The notes under the pieces are model-generated. The model was given only the letters and a program-made list of their open reading frames with translations. It had not been told where the DNA came from and ran no database searches. A stretch of DNA of 64,000 bases from contig CAJNDS010002290.1 of NCBI GenBank assembly GCA_905221605.1, positions 77,501-141,500 on the forward strand, in the 5' to 3' direction. The translations under genes were made by a program, and so were the position numbers. Below are positions 39,305 through 48,558 of this stretch, piece after piece (position 1 is the first letter of the stretch; the number at the start of each line of letters is the position of its first letter). This DNA is from Symbiodinium natans (lineage: Eukaryota; Sar; Dinophyceae; Suessiales; Symbiodiniaceae).

Positions 39305-39357
39305 GAGGGACCCTTATAAGGGAATCTTAGGGTTTTCCCTTCTAGGGGTCCCTCCAT
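39305..39357. mobile_element. Palindromic element abutting an array
   Basis: GGAGGGACCCTTATAAGGGA and the inverted TCCCTTCTAGGGGTCCCTCC. The right end runs into CCCCTAAACCCTAAA. Confidence 0.55.
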
Positions 39358-39571
39358 CCCCTAAACCCTAAACCCTAAACCCTAAACCCTAAACCCTAAA
39401 CCCTAAACCCTAAACCCTAAACCCTAAACCCTAAACCCTAAACCCTAAACCCTAAACCCTAAACCCTAAACCTAAACCCTAAACCCCTAAACCCCTAAAC
39501 CCCTAAACCCCTAAACCCCTAAACCCCTAAACCCCTAAACCCCTAAACCCCTAAACCCCTAAACCCCTAAA
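39358..39571 (-). repeat. CCCTAAA array then (CCCCTAAA)n block
   Basis: About 16 heptamers, followed by twelve 8-bp CCCCTAAA units. Confidence 0.97.
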
Positions 39572-39684
39572 CCCTCCATCCCTTCAGGGTTGCTATGTCG
39601 CCCATGCAGCAAGGTCATCATGGGGCAAAGGCTCGAGAGCTGCCTTTCCAAGACTTGACTAGCACTGTGCTCAACTCTGTTTTG

Positions 39685-39790
39685 GCTTTTAGGGGTTTAG
39701 GGGTTTAGGGATTAGGGTTTAGGGTTTAGGCTTTTGGCTTTTGGCTTTTGGCGTTTAGGGTTTAAGGGTTTAAGGGTTTAAGGGTTTAGC
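39685..39790 (+). repeat. G-rich block with TTTTGGC and TTTAAGGG variants
   Basis: Short homogeneous runs of different TTTAGGG-related words. Confidence 0.88.
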
Positions 39791-39892
39791 TTGCCATTCG
39801 CTCTTGCCCTTGCCTCCAGCATCTTTCGCAAACAGGGCGCCGGTTGGACAGACGACTATGCCGCTCCTCTCAAGGTTAGATGGGAGTTGACG

Positions 39893-39978
39893 AAAATATG
39901 GGGCCCCTCTAAAATAGACCCCCAAATAGTAGGATCCCCGGATAATAAGGACCCCAATGAAGTACCCTTAATATCGTA
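39893..39978 (-). mobile_element. Dispersed short element, CTACTATTTGGGG family (reverse)
   Basis: CCCCAAATAGTAGGATCCCC and AATAAGGACCCCAATGAAGT match the copies at 21105 and (inverted) 49340. Confidence 0.6.
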
Positions 39979-40370
39979 AACCTCCCATATGGATCTTCGG
40001 TCCGGTGACTTGATCATGAGGGCCGACTTTACCTGCGGCTCGGAGGAACGGTGGGAACAGCTCTTGCCATTGAGCACCCTAAACCCTAAACCCTCAACCC
40101 GAAACCCGAAACTCCAAACCCTAAATCCCCAAAACCACGCGTCATGAAAGAAGAGCTTCTGCTGCCTGTCCATGCGCTCCGATCAGCACCACTCCGCCTT
40201 TGCGCTGCAGATGTCTAAACCATGGTCTCCTTGAGTACCCCAAGCCTAAGGCTCCGTATTGCAATTAGAGGTATAACTGGGTTTAGGGTTTAGGGTTTAG
40301 GGTTGAGGGCTTAGGAAAGAAGGCCCTCAACCCCGAAGGGGGCCCTAGATTGGAGAACTGCCCAATGAAG

Positions 40371-40451
40371 GCTGGGGGATCGGACATGATCCACGGGCTC
40401 CATTGGGATGCCAAGCTGCACAACTACGTGGATGCTTCGGGCCACGTGCCC
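40371..40451 (+). CDS. HGLHWD-type repeated exon
   Basis: Reads AGGSDMIHGLHWDAKLHNYV DASGH, with a donor at CAC|GTGCCC. It is the first member of the HxHW series. The start after CCAATGAAG is a guess. Confidence 0.5.
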
Positions 40452-40753
40452 ACGACGTGCGGGCACACGTGGGCACTTGTGGGGCACATCTGGGTCGAGT
40501 CTCTCTAGCTCCAACTACTAAGGCTGCTCGAATATCGAGCATCATCTCAGAAAGCTCATAGCAATGGCAGCATTGCCAAGAAGCATACGGTTAAGCATCG
40601 CACAAGCAACAATAGATACAACGACAATCACTTGGTGGCCATCAAACAATGATAGTAGCAAAATGCGCAAACATTCATAGTAATGATGATAGATATTCCC
40701 CCAACCTCTCTCAGCAAAAAACCTTCCAGAAGTTCTTGGGACAATTGATGCAG

Positions 40754-40813
40754 GTACCCCCGTCGCCAGGCGGTTCTGAGCAACACTGGCATTACGGTGC
40801 CGACGAGGCCTGT
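40754..40813 (+). CDS. HW-type repeated exon, duplicate 1
   Basis: Acceptor AATTGATGCAG, donor TGT|GTGCGG, 20 codons: VPPSPGGSEQHWHYGADEAC. It starts with VP like the exons at 41845 and 42343. Confidence 0.55.
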
Positions 40814-41311
40814 GTGCGGAAGAAGCGACTACTGAACTCGGGCATAGTATCTGCGAGGAGGAATGCTGAATCCTTCCGACTATATTCCGCGAAGGCCTAA
40901 ACCCTAAACCGTAAACCGTTTTCTGACTTGCGAAAGAGACATGGGAACACTTCCCCCTGGCTGCCTCTAAATGAAGTAGAATCCGCCGTTAGAAGGCACC
41001 AAGACATGCGGGCACATGTGTGCACTTGTCGGCACATCTGGGTAGGGGCTCTGGCTTCAAATACTAGGGCTATTCAATATCATACTCATTTCTGAAAAGT
41101 CAGAGTAATTGTAGTATTGTCCAGAACAAAGTACTGTTACCAATCGCAAAAGCAGCAAATATACAACAATCATAATGCTGAAAGTACTTGGTAGCCATCA
41201 AACAATGAAAGTAGCAAAATGCGCAAACATTCATAGTAATGATGATAGACATTCCCCCAAACCTCTCTCAGCAAAAAAAACTTCCAGAAGTTCTTGGGAC
41301 AATTGATGCAG

Positions 41312-41371
41312 GTACCCCCGTTACCGGGCGGTTCTGAGCAGCACTGGCATTACGGTGCCGACGAGGCCTGT
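41312..41371 (+). CDS. HW-type repeated exon, duplicate 2
   Basis: Second copy of the exon at 40754 with one residue changed: VPPLPGGSEQHWHYGADEAC. Same splice signals. Confidence 0.55.
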
Positions 41372-41844
41372 GTGCGGAAGAAGCGACTACCGAACTCGGG
41401 CATAGTATTTGCTTCTTCCGACTAGATTCCCCTAAGGCCTAAACCCTGAACCCTAAACCGTTTCTGACGTGCGAAAGAGACATGGGAACTTCCCTCAGTG
41501 CAGGGTAGGAGTAGAATGCCCCTTGAAAAGGCCCCACATAAACCCGAAAGCCTGAACCTTCAACCTCACAACAGCTTTGAATTTGCGGAAGCCAGAGCGT
41601 GCTTACGGCCGGGCACTCGAAAAGGGATCATAGTTCACTCCAAACCCAAACACCCTAAAACCCTAAGACCCAGAACCCTCAAACCTCCAAACCCCCACAA
41701 CCGTAAAACCCCGAAACCCCTTAAACCTTGCAACCCTGAGTCTCGAAAACCCTAAACCTCTCTAAACCCCAAAGACCCTATACCCCTGAAGCCCGAAAAA
41801 CCCAAAACCCTACAACCTACAACCCTCAACCCTAAACCCTGCAG

Positions 41845-41910
41845 GTCCCTTCACCCCATGGCTTGCATTGGAACTCCCACCTGCACGGCTACGTGGATGG
41901 ATCGGGCAAG
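41845..41910 (+). CDS. HGLHWN-type repeated exon
   Basis: Acceptor CCCTGCAG directly after C-rich heptamers. Reads VPSPHGLHWNSHLHGYVDGS GK, with a GC donor possible at AAG|GCCTTC. A G-rich array follows (41938). Confidence 0.62.
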
Positions 41911-42199
41911 GCCTTCCTCCCACATGGGGTTTAGGGTTTGGGGTTTGGGGTTCGGGTTTGGGTTTGGGTTTTAGGGTTTAGGGCTTAGGGTTTGGGGTTT
42001 AGGGGTTTTTAGGGTTTAGGGTTTGGGGTTTAGGGTTTAGGGTTCATCTAAAGGTCGTTCTTCGTCAATGTTTCGTGGCTCCTATGGGTTTGCAAGGTGA
42101 AGGTTGGGGGCTGAGGGGTCAGCGTGCTAGTTCCTAGCCGTGAATTACGGGAAGTTCGTACCTTGCATTCCCCCACATGCCCCTTCTAGAGGGAACCCG

Positions 42200-42318
42200 G
42201 CACCCTAAACCCTAAACCCTAAACCCTAAACCCTAAACCCTAAACCCTCAACCCTCAACCCTCAACCCTCAACCCTAAACCCTAAACCCTAAAGCCTAAA
42301 CCCTAAACCCTAAACCCT
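42200..42318 (-). repeat. CCCTAAA/CCCTCAA array
   Basis: C-rich heptamers with a central CCCTCAA block. Confidence 0.95.
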
Positions 42319-42342
42319 ACAAAAAGGATTTTTTTGCGGCAG

Positions 42343-42407
42343 GTCCCTGCTGCGCTCCATGGCCTGCACTGGGACTCCCACCTTCACGGCTTCGTGGATA
42401 CCAAGGA
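42343..42407 (+). CDS. HGLHWD-type repeated exon
   Basis: Strong acceptor TTTTTTTGCGGCAG. Reads VPAALHGLHWDSHLHGFVDT K, with a GC donor possible at GA|GCTTTA. 14 of its first 18 residues match the exon at 41845. Confidence 0.65.
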
Positions 42408-42429
42408 GCTTTAGAGATCCTGGCAGTTG

Positions 42430-42640
42430 ATTTGGGGTTTAGGGTTTAGGGTTTAGGGTTTAGGGTTAGGCTTTAGGCTTTAGGGTTTAGGGTTTAGGGT
42501 TTAGGGTTTAGGGTTTAGGGTTTGGGGTTAGGGTTTAGGGTTTAGGGTTTAGGGTTTAGGGTTTAGGGTTTGGGGTTTGGGGTTTAGGGTTTAGGGTTTA
42601 GGGCTTAGGGCTTAGGGCTTAGGGCTTAGGGTTCAGGGCA
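42430..42640 (+). repeat. TTTAGGG array, about 29 units
   Basis: G-rich heptamers with short TTTAGGC, TTTGGGG and CTTAGGG variant runs. Confidence 0.97.
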
Positions 42641-42702
42641 TTGCCTCCAGTGACAACGGGCAAAGCATCCCCAGCACGGCCTTGGGCTTTTCACTGCGTC
42701 TT

Positions 42703-42818
42703 AACCCTAAACCCTAAACCCTAAACCCTAAACCCTAAACCCGAAACCCTAAACCCTAAACCCTAAACCCTAAACCCTAAACCCTAAACCCTAAACCCTG
42801 AACCCTGAACCCTAAACC
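42703..42818 (-). repeat. CCCTAAA array, about 16 units
   Basis: Nearly pure C-rich array. Confidence 0.97.
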
Positions 42819-43069
42819 TGGGTGTGTGGGTCGAAGCGGCCGAGGTTGTGTAGTGAGCATTGTATTCTCATATTCTTCTTCCTACCTTATTGCATGATTG
42901 TATATGATTCAACATTATTCTACTGTATCAGTAAGACTATAGTGTTATCTTGCGACATGAGTAACAGCGCCAAGCATGCTTTGGACAGGATCTGGGCGGC
43001 TACCATTTCTCTCCAGGCACGGACGTGTTGTTTTCGAGCTTGCGTTTTCGCGCAAGGTTCGGAAAGCCG

Positions 43070-43255
43070 AACCCTAACCCTAAACCCTAAACCCTAAACT
43101 TTATACCCTAAACTTTACCCCTAAACCCTAAACCCTAAACCCTAAATCCTAAACCCTAAACCCTAAACCCTAAACCCTAAACCCTAAACCCTAAACCCTA
43201 AACCCTAAACCCTAAACCCTAAACCCTAAGTTATAAACCCTAAGCCCTAAACCCT
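43070..43255 (-). repeat. CCCTAAA array, about 25 units
   Basis: C-rich array with interruptions near 43100-43120. Confidence 0.96.
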
Positions 43256-43321
43256 ACAGTAGGAGCAGGAGCGAGTGATCTTCATCATGGTAAGACTAAC
43301 TGGGCTCTTGTGGAGGCACTC

Positions 43322-43389
43322 GGGTTTAGGGTTTAGGGTTTAGGGTTTAGGGTTTAGGGTTTAGGGTTTAGGGTTTAGGGTTTAGGGTC
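43322..43389 (+). repeat. TTTAGGG array, about 9 units
   Basis: Pure G-rich array. Confidence 0.97.
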
Positions 43390-43551
43390 GCATTCCGCCG
43401 CCACGATAGGAGGCCACAATTATGTACTACATTATCCCCATTATGGTAGGAAGCCACGGCTGCCTGTGTTATAGGGTTCTTAAGGGAGGGCGTGTTTAGG
43501 GGGGTTTAGGGTTGAGGGTTTAGGGTTTAGGGTTTAGGGTAGAAGCTGAGG

Positions 43552-43615
43552 GGGCCTTAGGGAGTATTGGGGAGTGTTGGGGCAAGCTTGGGTTACATAC
43601 CCCCTTTGAACCCCC
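43552..43615 (+). mobile_element. Dispersed short element, CTTGGGTTACATACCCCC family
   Basis: GAGTATTGGGGAGTGTTGGG and GCTTGGGTTACATACCCCC match copies at 1325, 51900 and 55340. Confidence 0.6.
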
Positions 43616-43672
43616 TTCAGAACCCTGTAACCGTGGCTTCCTGTGGAGGGCCTGCGCTGCCCCGCTTCCCAG

Positions 43673-43758
43673 ATACCCACACCCACGTTCACCACATCGT
43701 GATCCACCACTACCCGCACGGGCATTGGGCCGCGCCGCTGCAAGACGCATCGGGAGGG
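43673..43758 (+). CDS. His-rich HW-type repeated exon
   Basis: Acceptor CGCTTCCCAG, GC donor possible at GGG|GCCTGA. Reads THTHVHHIVIHHYPHGHWAA PLQDASGG. The HGHWAAPLQDASG part aligns with HGLHWDAKLHNYVDASG at 40371. The histidine cluster suggests metal binding (inference). Confidence 0.55.
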
Positions 43759-43805
43759 GCCTGAAGCAGTGAAACCGAAGATCGAGCTTGCAGAACGCCC
43801 TTAGA

Positions 43806-43917
43806 ACGCTGAACCCTGCACCCTAAGCCCTAAACCCTAAGCCCTAAACCCTAAACCCTAAACCCTAAACCCTAAACCCGAAACCCTAAACCCTAAACCC
43901 TAAACCCTAAACCCTCT
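43806..43917 (-). repeat. CCCTAAA array, about 15 units
   Basis: C-rich array before the exon at 43945. Confidence 0.96.
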
Positions 43918-43944
43918 AGCTTAACATGCAGTGCTTTGTCACAG

Positions 43945-43996
43945 CTGAGGCCGGCGGCGGCGGCAGCGGCGGCAGCGGCGGCGACATGCACCCTGG
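43945..43996 (+). CDS. Gly/Ser-rich exon
   Basis: Acceptor TTTGTCACAG. With two leading nucleotides it reads EAGGGGSGGSGGDMHPG, from a GGC trinucleotide run. Donor about GGT|GTACAA. It may be a flexible linker. Confidence 0.42.
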
Positions 43997-44051
43997 TGTA
44001 CAACGGGGGTTTAGGGTTTAGGGTTTAGGGTTTAGGGGGAACGACTTGCAG

Positions 44052-44110
44052 TGGCCGCTGAATGTGGTCGTTGCAGAAGCTCCTACAGCCACCACAATGA
44101 TGAGCAGCCT
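44052..44110 (+). CDS. Candidate internal exon
   Basis: Acceptor CGACTTGCAG, strong donor CT|GTGAGC. Reads WPLNVVVAEAPTATTMMSS. Function unknown. Confidence 0.48.
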
Positions 44111-44156
44111 GTGAGCCGAAGCCCAGAGAGACATGCAACCTTGAGCCCCCAGAATC

Positions 44157-44178
44157 CCCCCCCCCCCCCCCCCCCCTA
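44157..44178. repeat. Poly-C run
   Basis: About 21 consecutive C. Similar long C or G runs occur at 16875, 26089, 27785, 37397 and 51506. Confidence 0.95.
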
Positions 44179-44520
44179 TCATTAACATGCATGGCCAACA
44201 TGTGGAACTTCTGGGGTACATTTTGAGAATACCGAAGCGCCGGTCATCCGTGAAACCCTTGTGTAGATGTGCGAGGTCTTTGCCCTACGACTGCCATGCA
44301 GGATTGAAGAACGCACAGGCGTGGCACCTGAGCCGGTATGTCTTCCAATTGGTGTTCAGGGCTGCGGGGTTTAGGCTCGGGTTGGGGTGAGTCTTCCTGC
44401 CCAGCCTTACTCGAAGCTTATTCCCACCCTCTCCCTTGGGGCAGAGCCCCATCTTTCGGTTCCATGTCAGCATGTATCCCATGGCTTGGGGAAGGGCTAG
44501 GGGCTGTCCAACATCTTTTT

Positions 44521-44612
44521 ATAGGGGCTTTCCGAAATCAGGGGTACCCTGTTGGGGTCCTTGTTGTAAGGGAATCCGACTATTTGGGGGGTCTACATGA
44601 GGGGTCCCCTAT
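44521..44612 (+). mobile_element. Dispersed short element, GGGGTACC/CTATTTGGGG family
   Basis: CCGAAATCAGGGGTACCCTG, GTTGGGGTCCTTGTTGTAAG and GACTATTTGGGGGGTCTAC match copies at 7928 and 49340. Confidence 0.6.
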
Positions 44613-44667
44613 GCTCGTGAACCCTCATAGAGCAAAGGGCCACTTGTTCTGAGTTCCCATGGTTTGA

Positions 44668-44760
44668 TACCTAAACCCTAAACCCTAAACCCTAAACCCT
44701 AAACCCTAAACTAAACCCCAAACCCCAAACCCTAAACCCTAAACCCTAAACCCTAAGCCC
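44668..44760 (-). repeat. CCCTAAA array
   Basis: About 13 C-rich heptamers before the exon at 44794. Confidence 0.95.
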
Positions 44761-44793
44761 TCCATGGTTTGCTGCCATGCGCTGCATGTGCAG

Positions 44794-44850
44794 GCTGGAT
44801 GGTCGCACCCGAAGAAGGCAGCGGCTGCCACGTGTATGCCACATGTGGAA
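44794..44850 (+). CDS. Candidate exon of the HW region
   Basis: Acceptor TGCATGTGCAG. With two leading nucleotides it reads WMVAPEEGSGCHVYATCGS. The frame is not certain, and similarity to the HW exons is weak. Confidence 0.4.
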
Positions 44851-44892
44851 GTGAGCCCATGAATCCTGAACCTTTTCTTGGATATCTCTATG

Positions 44893-44893
44893 A

Positions 44894-44927
<34 letters not shown>

Positions 44928-44965
44928 GCATGTATATATATATATATGTATATACATATATATAG
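44893..44965. repeat. (AT)n microsatellite
   Basis: AT dinucleotides with TGTATA and GCATG interruptions. A (GAA)n run follows at 45037-45070. Confidence 0.93.
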
Positions 44966-45082
44966 ACAATCTATGGGCACACATATGCATACATCCACAT
45001 ATACATATGATGTCCATAAAAAACGACATAGAGGAACAAGAAGAATAAGAAGAAGAAGAAGAAGAAGAAGAAGCAGATGCAG

Positions 45083-45139
45083 TGGTGATTGACAGTCCTG
45101 GTGCTGCCGCCACATGCACTTGGGATGTCCACCTGAGCG
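45083..45139 (+). CDS. HW-type exon, last of the series
   Basis: Acceptor CAGATGCAG. With two leading nucleotides it reads VIDSPGAAATCTWDVHLS. TWDVHLSG aligns with HWDSHLHG. A GC donor at G|GCCGCC would leave phase 1, which fits the first cysteine-motif exon at 45659. This links the HW and WCC blocks into one possible transcript. Confidence 0.5.
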
Positions 45140-45184
45140 GCCGCCCTGGATGACGTGCGCAGGGACTGCCGGTTGTTTCGGAGC

Positions 45185-45313
45185 CCTAAACCCTAAACCC
45201 TAAACCCCAAACCCCAAACCCTAAACCCTAAGCCCTAGACCCCAAACCCCAAACCCCAAACCCTAAACCCTAAACCCTAAACCCTAAACCCTAAACGCTA
45301 AACCCTAAACCCG
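45185..45313 (-). repeat. CCCTAAA/CCCCAAA array
   Basis: About 18 C-rich heptamers. Confidence 0.95.
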
Positions 45314-45536
45314 ATGGGACTTCAACGCATGCTGAGGCCAGAAAAGCCGAAGTATGACTGTCACGAGAGCTGGGGGCCTCAGTCATTTGTGGGTGGGTGC
45401 AGGGCTTTAGGGTTTAGGGTTCAGGGGTTTAGGAGTTTAGGGTTTAGGGTTTAGGGTTTGGGAATGGTGGCCCCTGGGCCACAGGAACTCCACAACGCGA
45501 CTGCCGGAGCATGTCTCTGAACCCTCTGAACCCCCT

Positions 45537-45628
45537 AAACCCCAAACCCTAAACCCTAACCCTAAACCCTAAACCCTGAACCCTAAACCCTAAACCCTAA
45601 ACCCTAAACCCGCAACCTGAAACCCAAG
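45537..45628 (-). repeat. CCCTAAA array
   Basis: C-rich heptamers directly before the exon at 45659. Confidence 0.93.
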
Positions 45629-45658
45629 TAAGAAATCGAGAAGGTGATGAGGCTCCAG

Positions 45659-45721
45659 TGGCCAATTGGACTGACGACAAGAAGACGTGGTGCTGCAAGC
45701 GCTACAGCCGCGGCTGCCGGG
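45659..45721 (+). CDS. WCC-motif exon A (complete unit)
   Basis: Acceptor GAGGCTCCAG. Reads ANWTDDKKTWCCKRYSRGCR, and if splicing is later continues GPWC (donor GGG|GTTTGG at 45748). It shows the whole repeat unit W..DDKKTWCC-x5-GC with no internal intron. An earlier donor, G|GTCCTT, would leave phase 1, matching exon 49003. Confidence 0.62.
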
Positions 45722-46024
45722 GTCCTTGGTGTTGGATTTGGGATGGGGTTTGGTTTAGGGTTTAGGGTTTAGGTTTGGGGTTTGGGGTTTAGGGTTCAGG
45801 GCGTGAAGGGTGTTACGAGGGCCGTTTGCACATTGATGCACTTTTGGCTTGAGACTCATGAGCTGAGAGAGGGTTTAGGGTTCAGGGTTTAGACAGTTCA
45901 GGGGGGAGCAGACTTCTGTGCTAGGCACGCGAGAGAAGTCGTGATTTCAACGGCTGTTTGGTTGCAACTTCTAGGACGGTACAGTGGAACACGGGGAGAA
46001 GCGTGAAACTTCGATCTTGCAGCC

Positions 46025-48346
46025 ATGGTGTTCGGCAGCGAGTCTGACTCGGGTGACTCGTGGGGTGCTGAGCAGCTAGACGGGTATGAGGAGGAGACCG
46101 TGCAGGGCTTTGCCCATGAGCTGCTGAATGCAAGCAAAGAAATGGACGAACTTATCTGGTCGGGCAGAGACATCGAGTCTGCAAGAAGACAAGCGGAGCT
46201 TCTGCATGGGCGCGAGTTCTTCCTGCAGCTGCGCTGTGCAGATGATTGGCTTGTTGAGGGCCTCTTACGCTGGGGTGGCGCTATGCCTGGTGAGCCGGAC
46301 TTCAACCTGGACGACGCGCTTCGTGCGCTGTTCTGCTTTCATTCTGCCGGAATGACCCACCAGACGCATGGGCATCTGTATCCGGACCTGCAGTTCAAGC
46401 TCCACAGCCAAGAGGAGGCTTTAGAGCTGGCCCTGGGCATCACTAGCATGCTGGGAGAAGAGTACGTTGAAAAGGGTTATCAGGCCAAGTGGTACACGAA
46501 GCTGAAAGAGCAGTATCGCGAAGTTTTTGTCTCTTTCGAGGACTCGGACGACGATGATGCGCCGCTGTATCATGCTGTCATGATGCTGGCCAACAAAGTG
46601 CTGGGCATCGACGTTGAGAAGGTGCCCCCCAGAGAGACGGGTAGCCTAGACTTGGACGCACTTGAGCCGGCCAGTTCGCTTCCAGCAAGTGGGCTGACTC
46701 AGAGTATCCTCGCCGCAGCCCGCGGCAAGCTTCCGGCCCTCGTCACGGTGGAGGACCGTGGAGAGAAAGAGGCTATTGCGCTGAAGCTGGTCCGGGTATG
46801 GCGTGGCGTGCCGGGAACTTTGCTGGAGGTGCTGTACATGCACAATACCCGTGAGGACTTCCACAGCAGCAGCTGCTTGCAACGACTGTGCCTGGAGGAG
46901 CTCTTGCAAGAGCATCAGGACATCCAAAAGGTCGTGTGCCGACCTTCAGAACTCGCTGAGTTGCACACGACGCTGACGCAAAGCAGCGCTCAGATCAGTG
47001 CCGAGTGCCACATGCGCCGGCGGAGAGGCTTTGCAAACGGCATGTCTGGGAAGGCAGGCGCTCAAGCGAGGGTCCTGCGCGAGCCTCTGGAGGTTGGCTT
47101 CCTTGTACTGGGAACAGGGGAGCACAGCGCGAGTTGCCTGAAGGGAAAGAGTCTGAAAGCGAAGGCGAATGAGGCCTTTGGACACGGGGACTTGCCAAGA
47201 GCCTTGGAGCTCTATGGTCAGAGCCTAAGATCCTTCCAGAAGTGTCCCAGCCACGAGCAGCCGCTGGTCAAAGAGGAGGAGGCGAAAGTGCACGGAAACA
47301 GGGCCGAATGTTACCTCCGCCTCACACGCTGGCAGGAAGCCGTTGAAGCCGCCGGCGCGGCGCTGGAAAATGACGGCCGGTCGGTCAAGGCGCTCTTCCG
47401 GCGAGCGAAGGCGCACAAGGAGCTGGTAGAGCGAAGCTCCGCCATCAAGGATCTCAAGCTGGCGCTGCGCATCGACGGGAGCAACGCGGCCGTACGGGGG
47501 CTGCTGAAGGAGCTTCTGGCTGAAGCTAAGGAGGATCCCAAGGAGACTCCCAAGGAAGCTCCCAAGGAAACTCCCAAGGAAACTCCCAAGGAAACTCCCA
47601 AGGATTCCAAGGAGGTCCCACATCTGGGCCTAGACGCGGCCTCTTGGGCTACCGGGCTGTCTCCGGCCATGCAACAGGAGTGGCTAGTAGATTGCTATCG
47701 CATGCGCATTGATGACGAGTATGTCTGGGGCTGTAGCGGGAGGTACAGTGTGAACTCCACGGTCAACTTCCTGCACTTTTGCAAGCTCGCGGTCAAAAAC
47801 GGTGTCATCCCCAACAACTGGGAGTGGAGAGCTTTCGTGCGGAAGGCTCGCCAACTCCTGCCATATGCCTTCGAGAAGTCCGACGCGCAGGACAAGTACG
47901 GCAGCGAGAACGTTTTCATGGCTGCCCTCGGAGGGCGCAGTTTGCGGCTGACGGCGGAGATCGTCTATGGCTCATCCTGCATGATGGGGTCCCAAGAAGA
48001 TGAGGCTAGCCGGCGGCTGCGACAGAAGCTTCGCCGCGGGGCTCTGGAATCCAGCCTCTTTGTGGACATCGGCGGGCAGGAGGTCTGGGAGGAATGCTTC
48101 CCGCTGCTTGCCATGGGTGGGCTGATGGGTGGCAAAGGAAGCAAAGGCAGACCTGCAGGTGGCAAGGGCGGTAAGGGCCGCAAGGGCTTCCAGGCTCCGG
48201 CCACGAGCATCCGGTGCTGCTACCACATGCAAGGCTGCTGTAGCTTCGGCGAGCGATGCAAGTTTTCCCATGAGGCGGATTCCCACAACCGTCCATGCCA
48301 GTTTGGGGCACGCTGCCGCCTGGGCCATGGGCACATTTCAAACTGA
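46025..48346 (+). CDS. Intronless TPR and CCCH zinc-finger protein, 773 aa
   Basis: The only long intact gene. Residues 1-60 are acidic. Residues about 375-490 hold a TPR-like region (LKAKANEAFGHGDLPRALEL Y, then GNRAECYLRLTRWQEAVEA and KALFRRAKAHKEL). Residues 502-530 are a Lys-Glu-Thr-Pro repeat linker. Residues 546-665 form a conserved-looking globular part around WLVDCYRMRIDDEYVWGC (W553). Residues 697-722 are Gly/Lys-rich. The C-terminus has one full CCCH finger (C731, C739, C745, H749; C-x7-C-x5-C-x3-H) and a second with C758, C764, H768 whose first ligand is missing unless H754 serves. A role in RNA binding or a co-chaperone-like complex is inference. It has no introns or telomere-like repeats, unlike everything around it, so it may be a retrocopy. 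It lies between WCC exons A and B. Confidence 0.93.
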   Translation: MVFGSESDSGDSWGAEQLDGYEEETVQGFAHELLNASKEMDELIWSGRDIESARRQAELLHGREFFLQLRCADDWLVEGLLRWGGAMPGEPDFNLDDALRALFCFHSAGMTHQTHGHLYPDLQFKLHSQEEALELALGITSMLGEEYVEKGYQAKWYTKLKEQYREVFVSFEDSDDDDAPLYHAVMMLANKVLGIDVEKVPPRETGSLDLDALEPASSLPASGLTQSILAAARGKLPALVTVEDRGEKEAIALKLVRVWRGVPGTLLEVLYMHNTREDFHSSSCLQRLCLEELLQEHQDIQKVVCRPSELAELHTTLTQSSAQISAECHMRRRRGFANGMSGKAGAQARVLREPLEVGFLVLGTGEHSASCLKGKSLKAKANEAFGHGDLPRALELYGQSLRSFQKCPSHEQPLVKEEEAKVHGNRAECYLRLTRWQEAVEAAGAALENDGRSVKALFRRAKAHKELVERSSAIKDLKLALRIDGSNAAVRGLLKELLAEAKEDPKETPKEAPKETPKETPKETPKDSKEVPHLGLDAASWATGLSPAMQQEWLVDCYRMRIDDEYVWGCSGRYSVNSTVNFLHFCKLAVKNGVIPNNWEWRAFVRKARQLLPYAFEKSDAQDKYGSENVFMAALGGRSLRLTAEIVYGSSCMMGSQEDEASRRLRQKLRRGALESSLFVDIGGQEVWEECFPLLAMGGLMGGKGSKGRPAGGKGGKGRKGFQAPATSIRCCYHMQGCCSFGERCKFSHEADSHNRPCQFGARCRLGHGHISN

Positions 48347-48558
48347 GAAAAGAGCGCGGCTGCTTCGGCAGTGTTGTCTTTGCCATGAGGACCATGAGTT
48401 GACTTTGAGATTCAAGTTTAGGGGGGGGGGGGCGTCCCTTGTGCACCGCGACACGCGACACGAGGTTTGGTTTCGGCTCTCTGCGGGGATGTCGCTTCAA
48501 GTCGCTGCTGCGTTGCTTCCCACCCTTCTCGACCCCTGCCATCCCCCGACACCATGGG
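48347..48558 (+). other. Probable 3' untranslated flank of the 773-aa gene
   Basis: Follows the TGA at 48344. GC-rich with a 12-G run. The frame continuing on the + strand here is a shadow. No polyadenylation signal recognised. Confidence 0.4.

Larger units (their letters stand above)
40450..41495 (+). repeat. Direct duplication of about 0.5 kb carrying an exon
   Basis: 40450-40965 and 41005-41495 share long near-identical stretches (GCAAAATGCGCAAACATTCA, CAGAAGTTCTTGGGACAATT) with scattered differences. Confidence 0.85.

Noticed and set aside
45840-45857. A GCACTTTTGGCTTGAG string upstream of the 773-aa gene, resembling the end of the dinoflagellate spliced leader (a mark of retrocopies)
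   Set aside because: Only about 10 of 14 bases fit, and array DNA lies between it and the start codon. Too weak without a genome-wide comparison of relic sequences.
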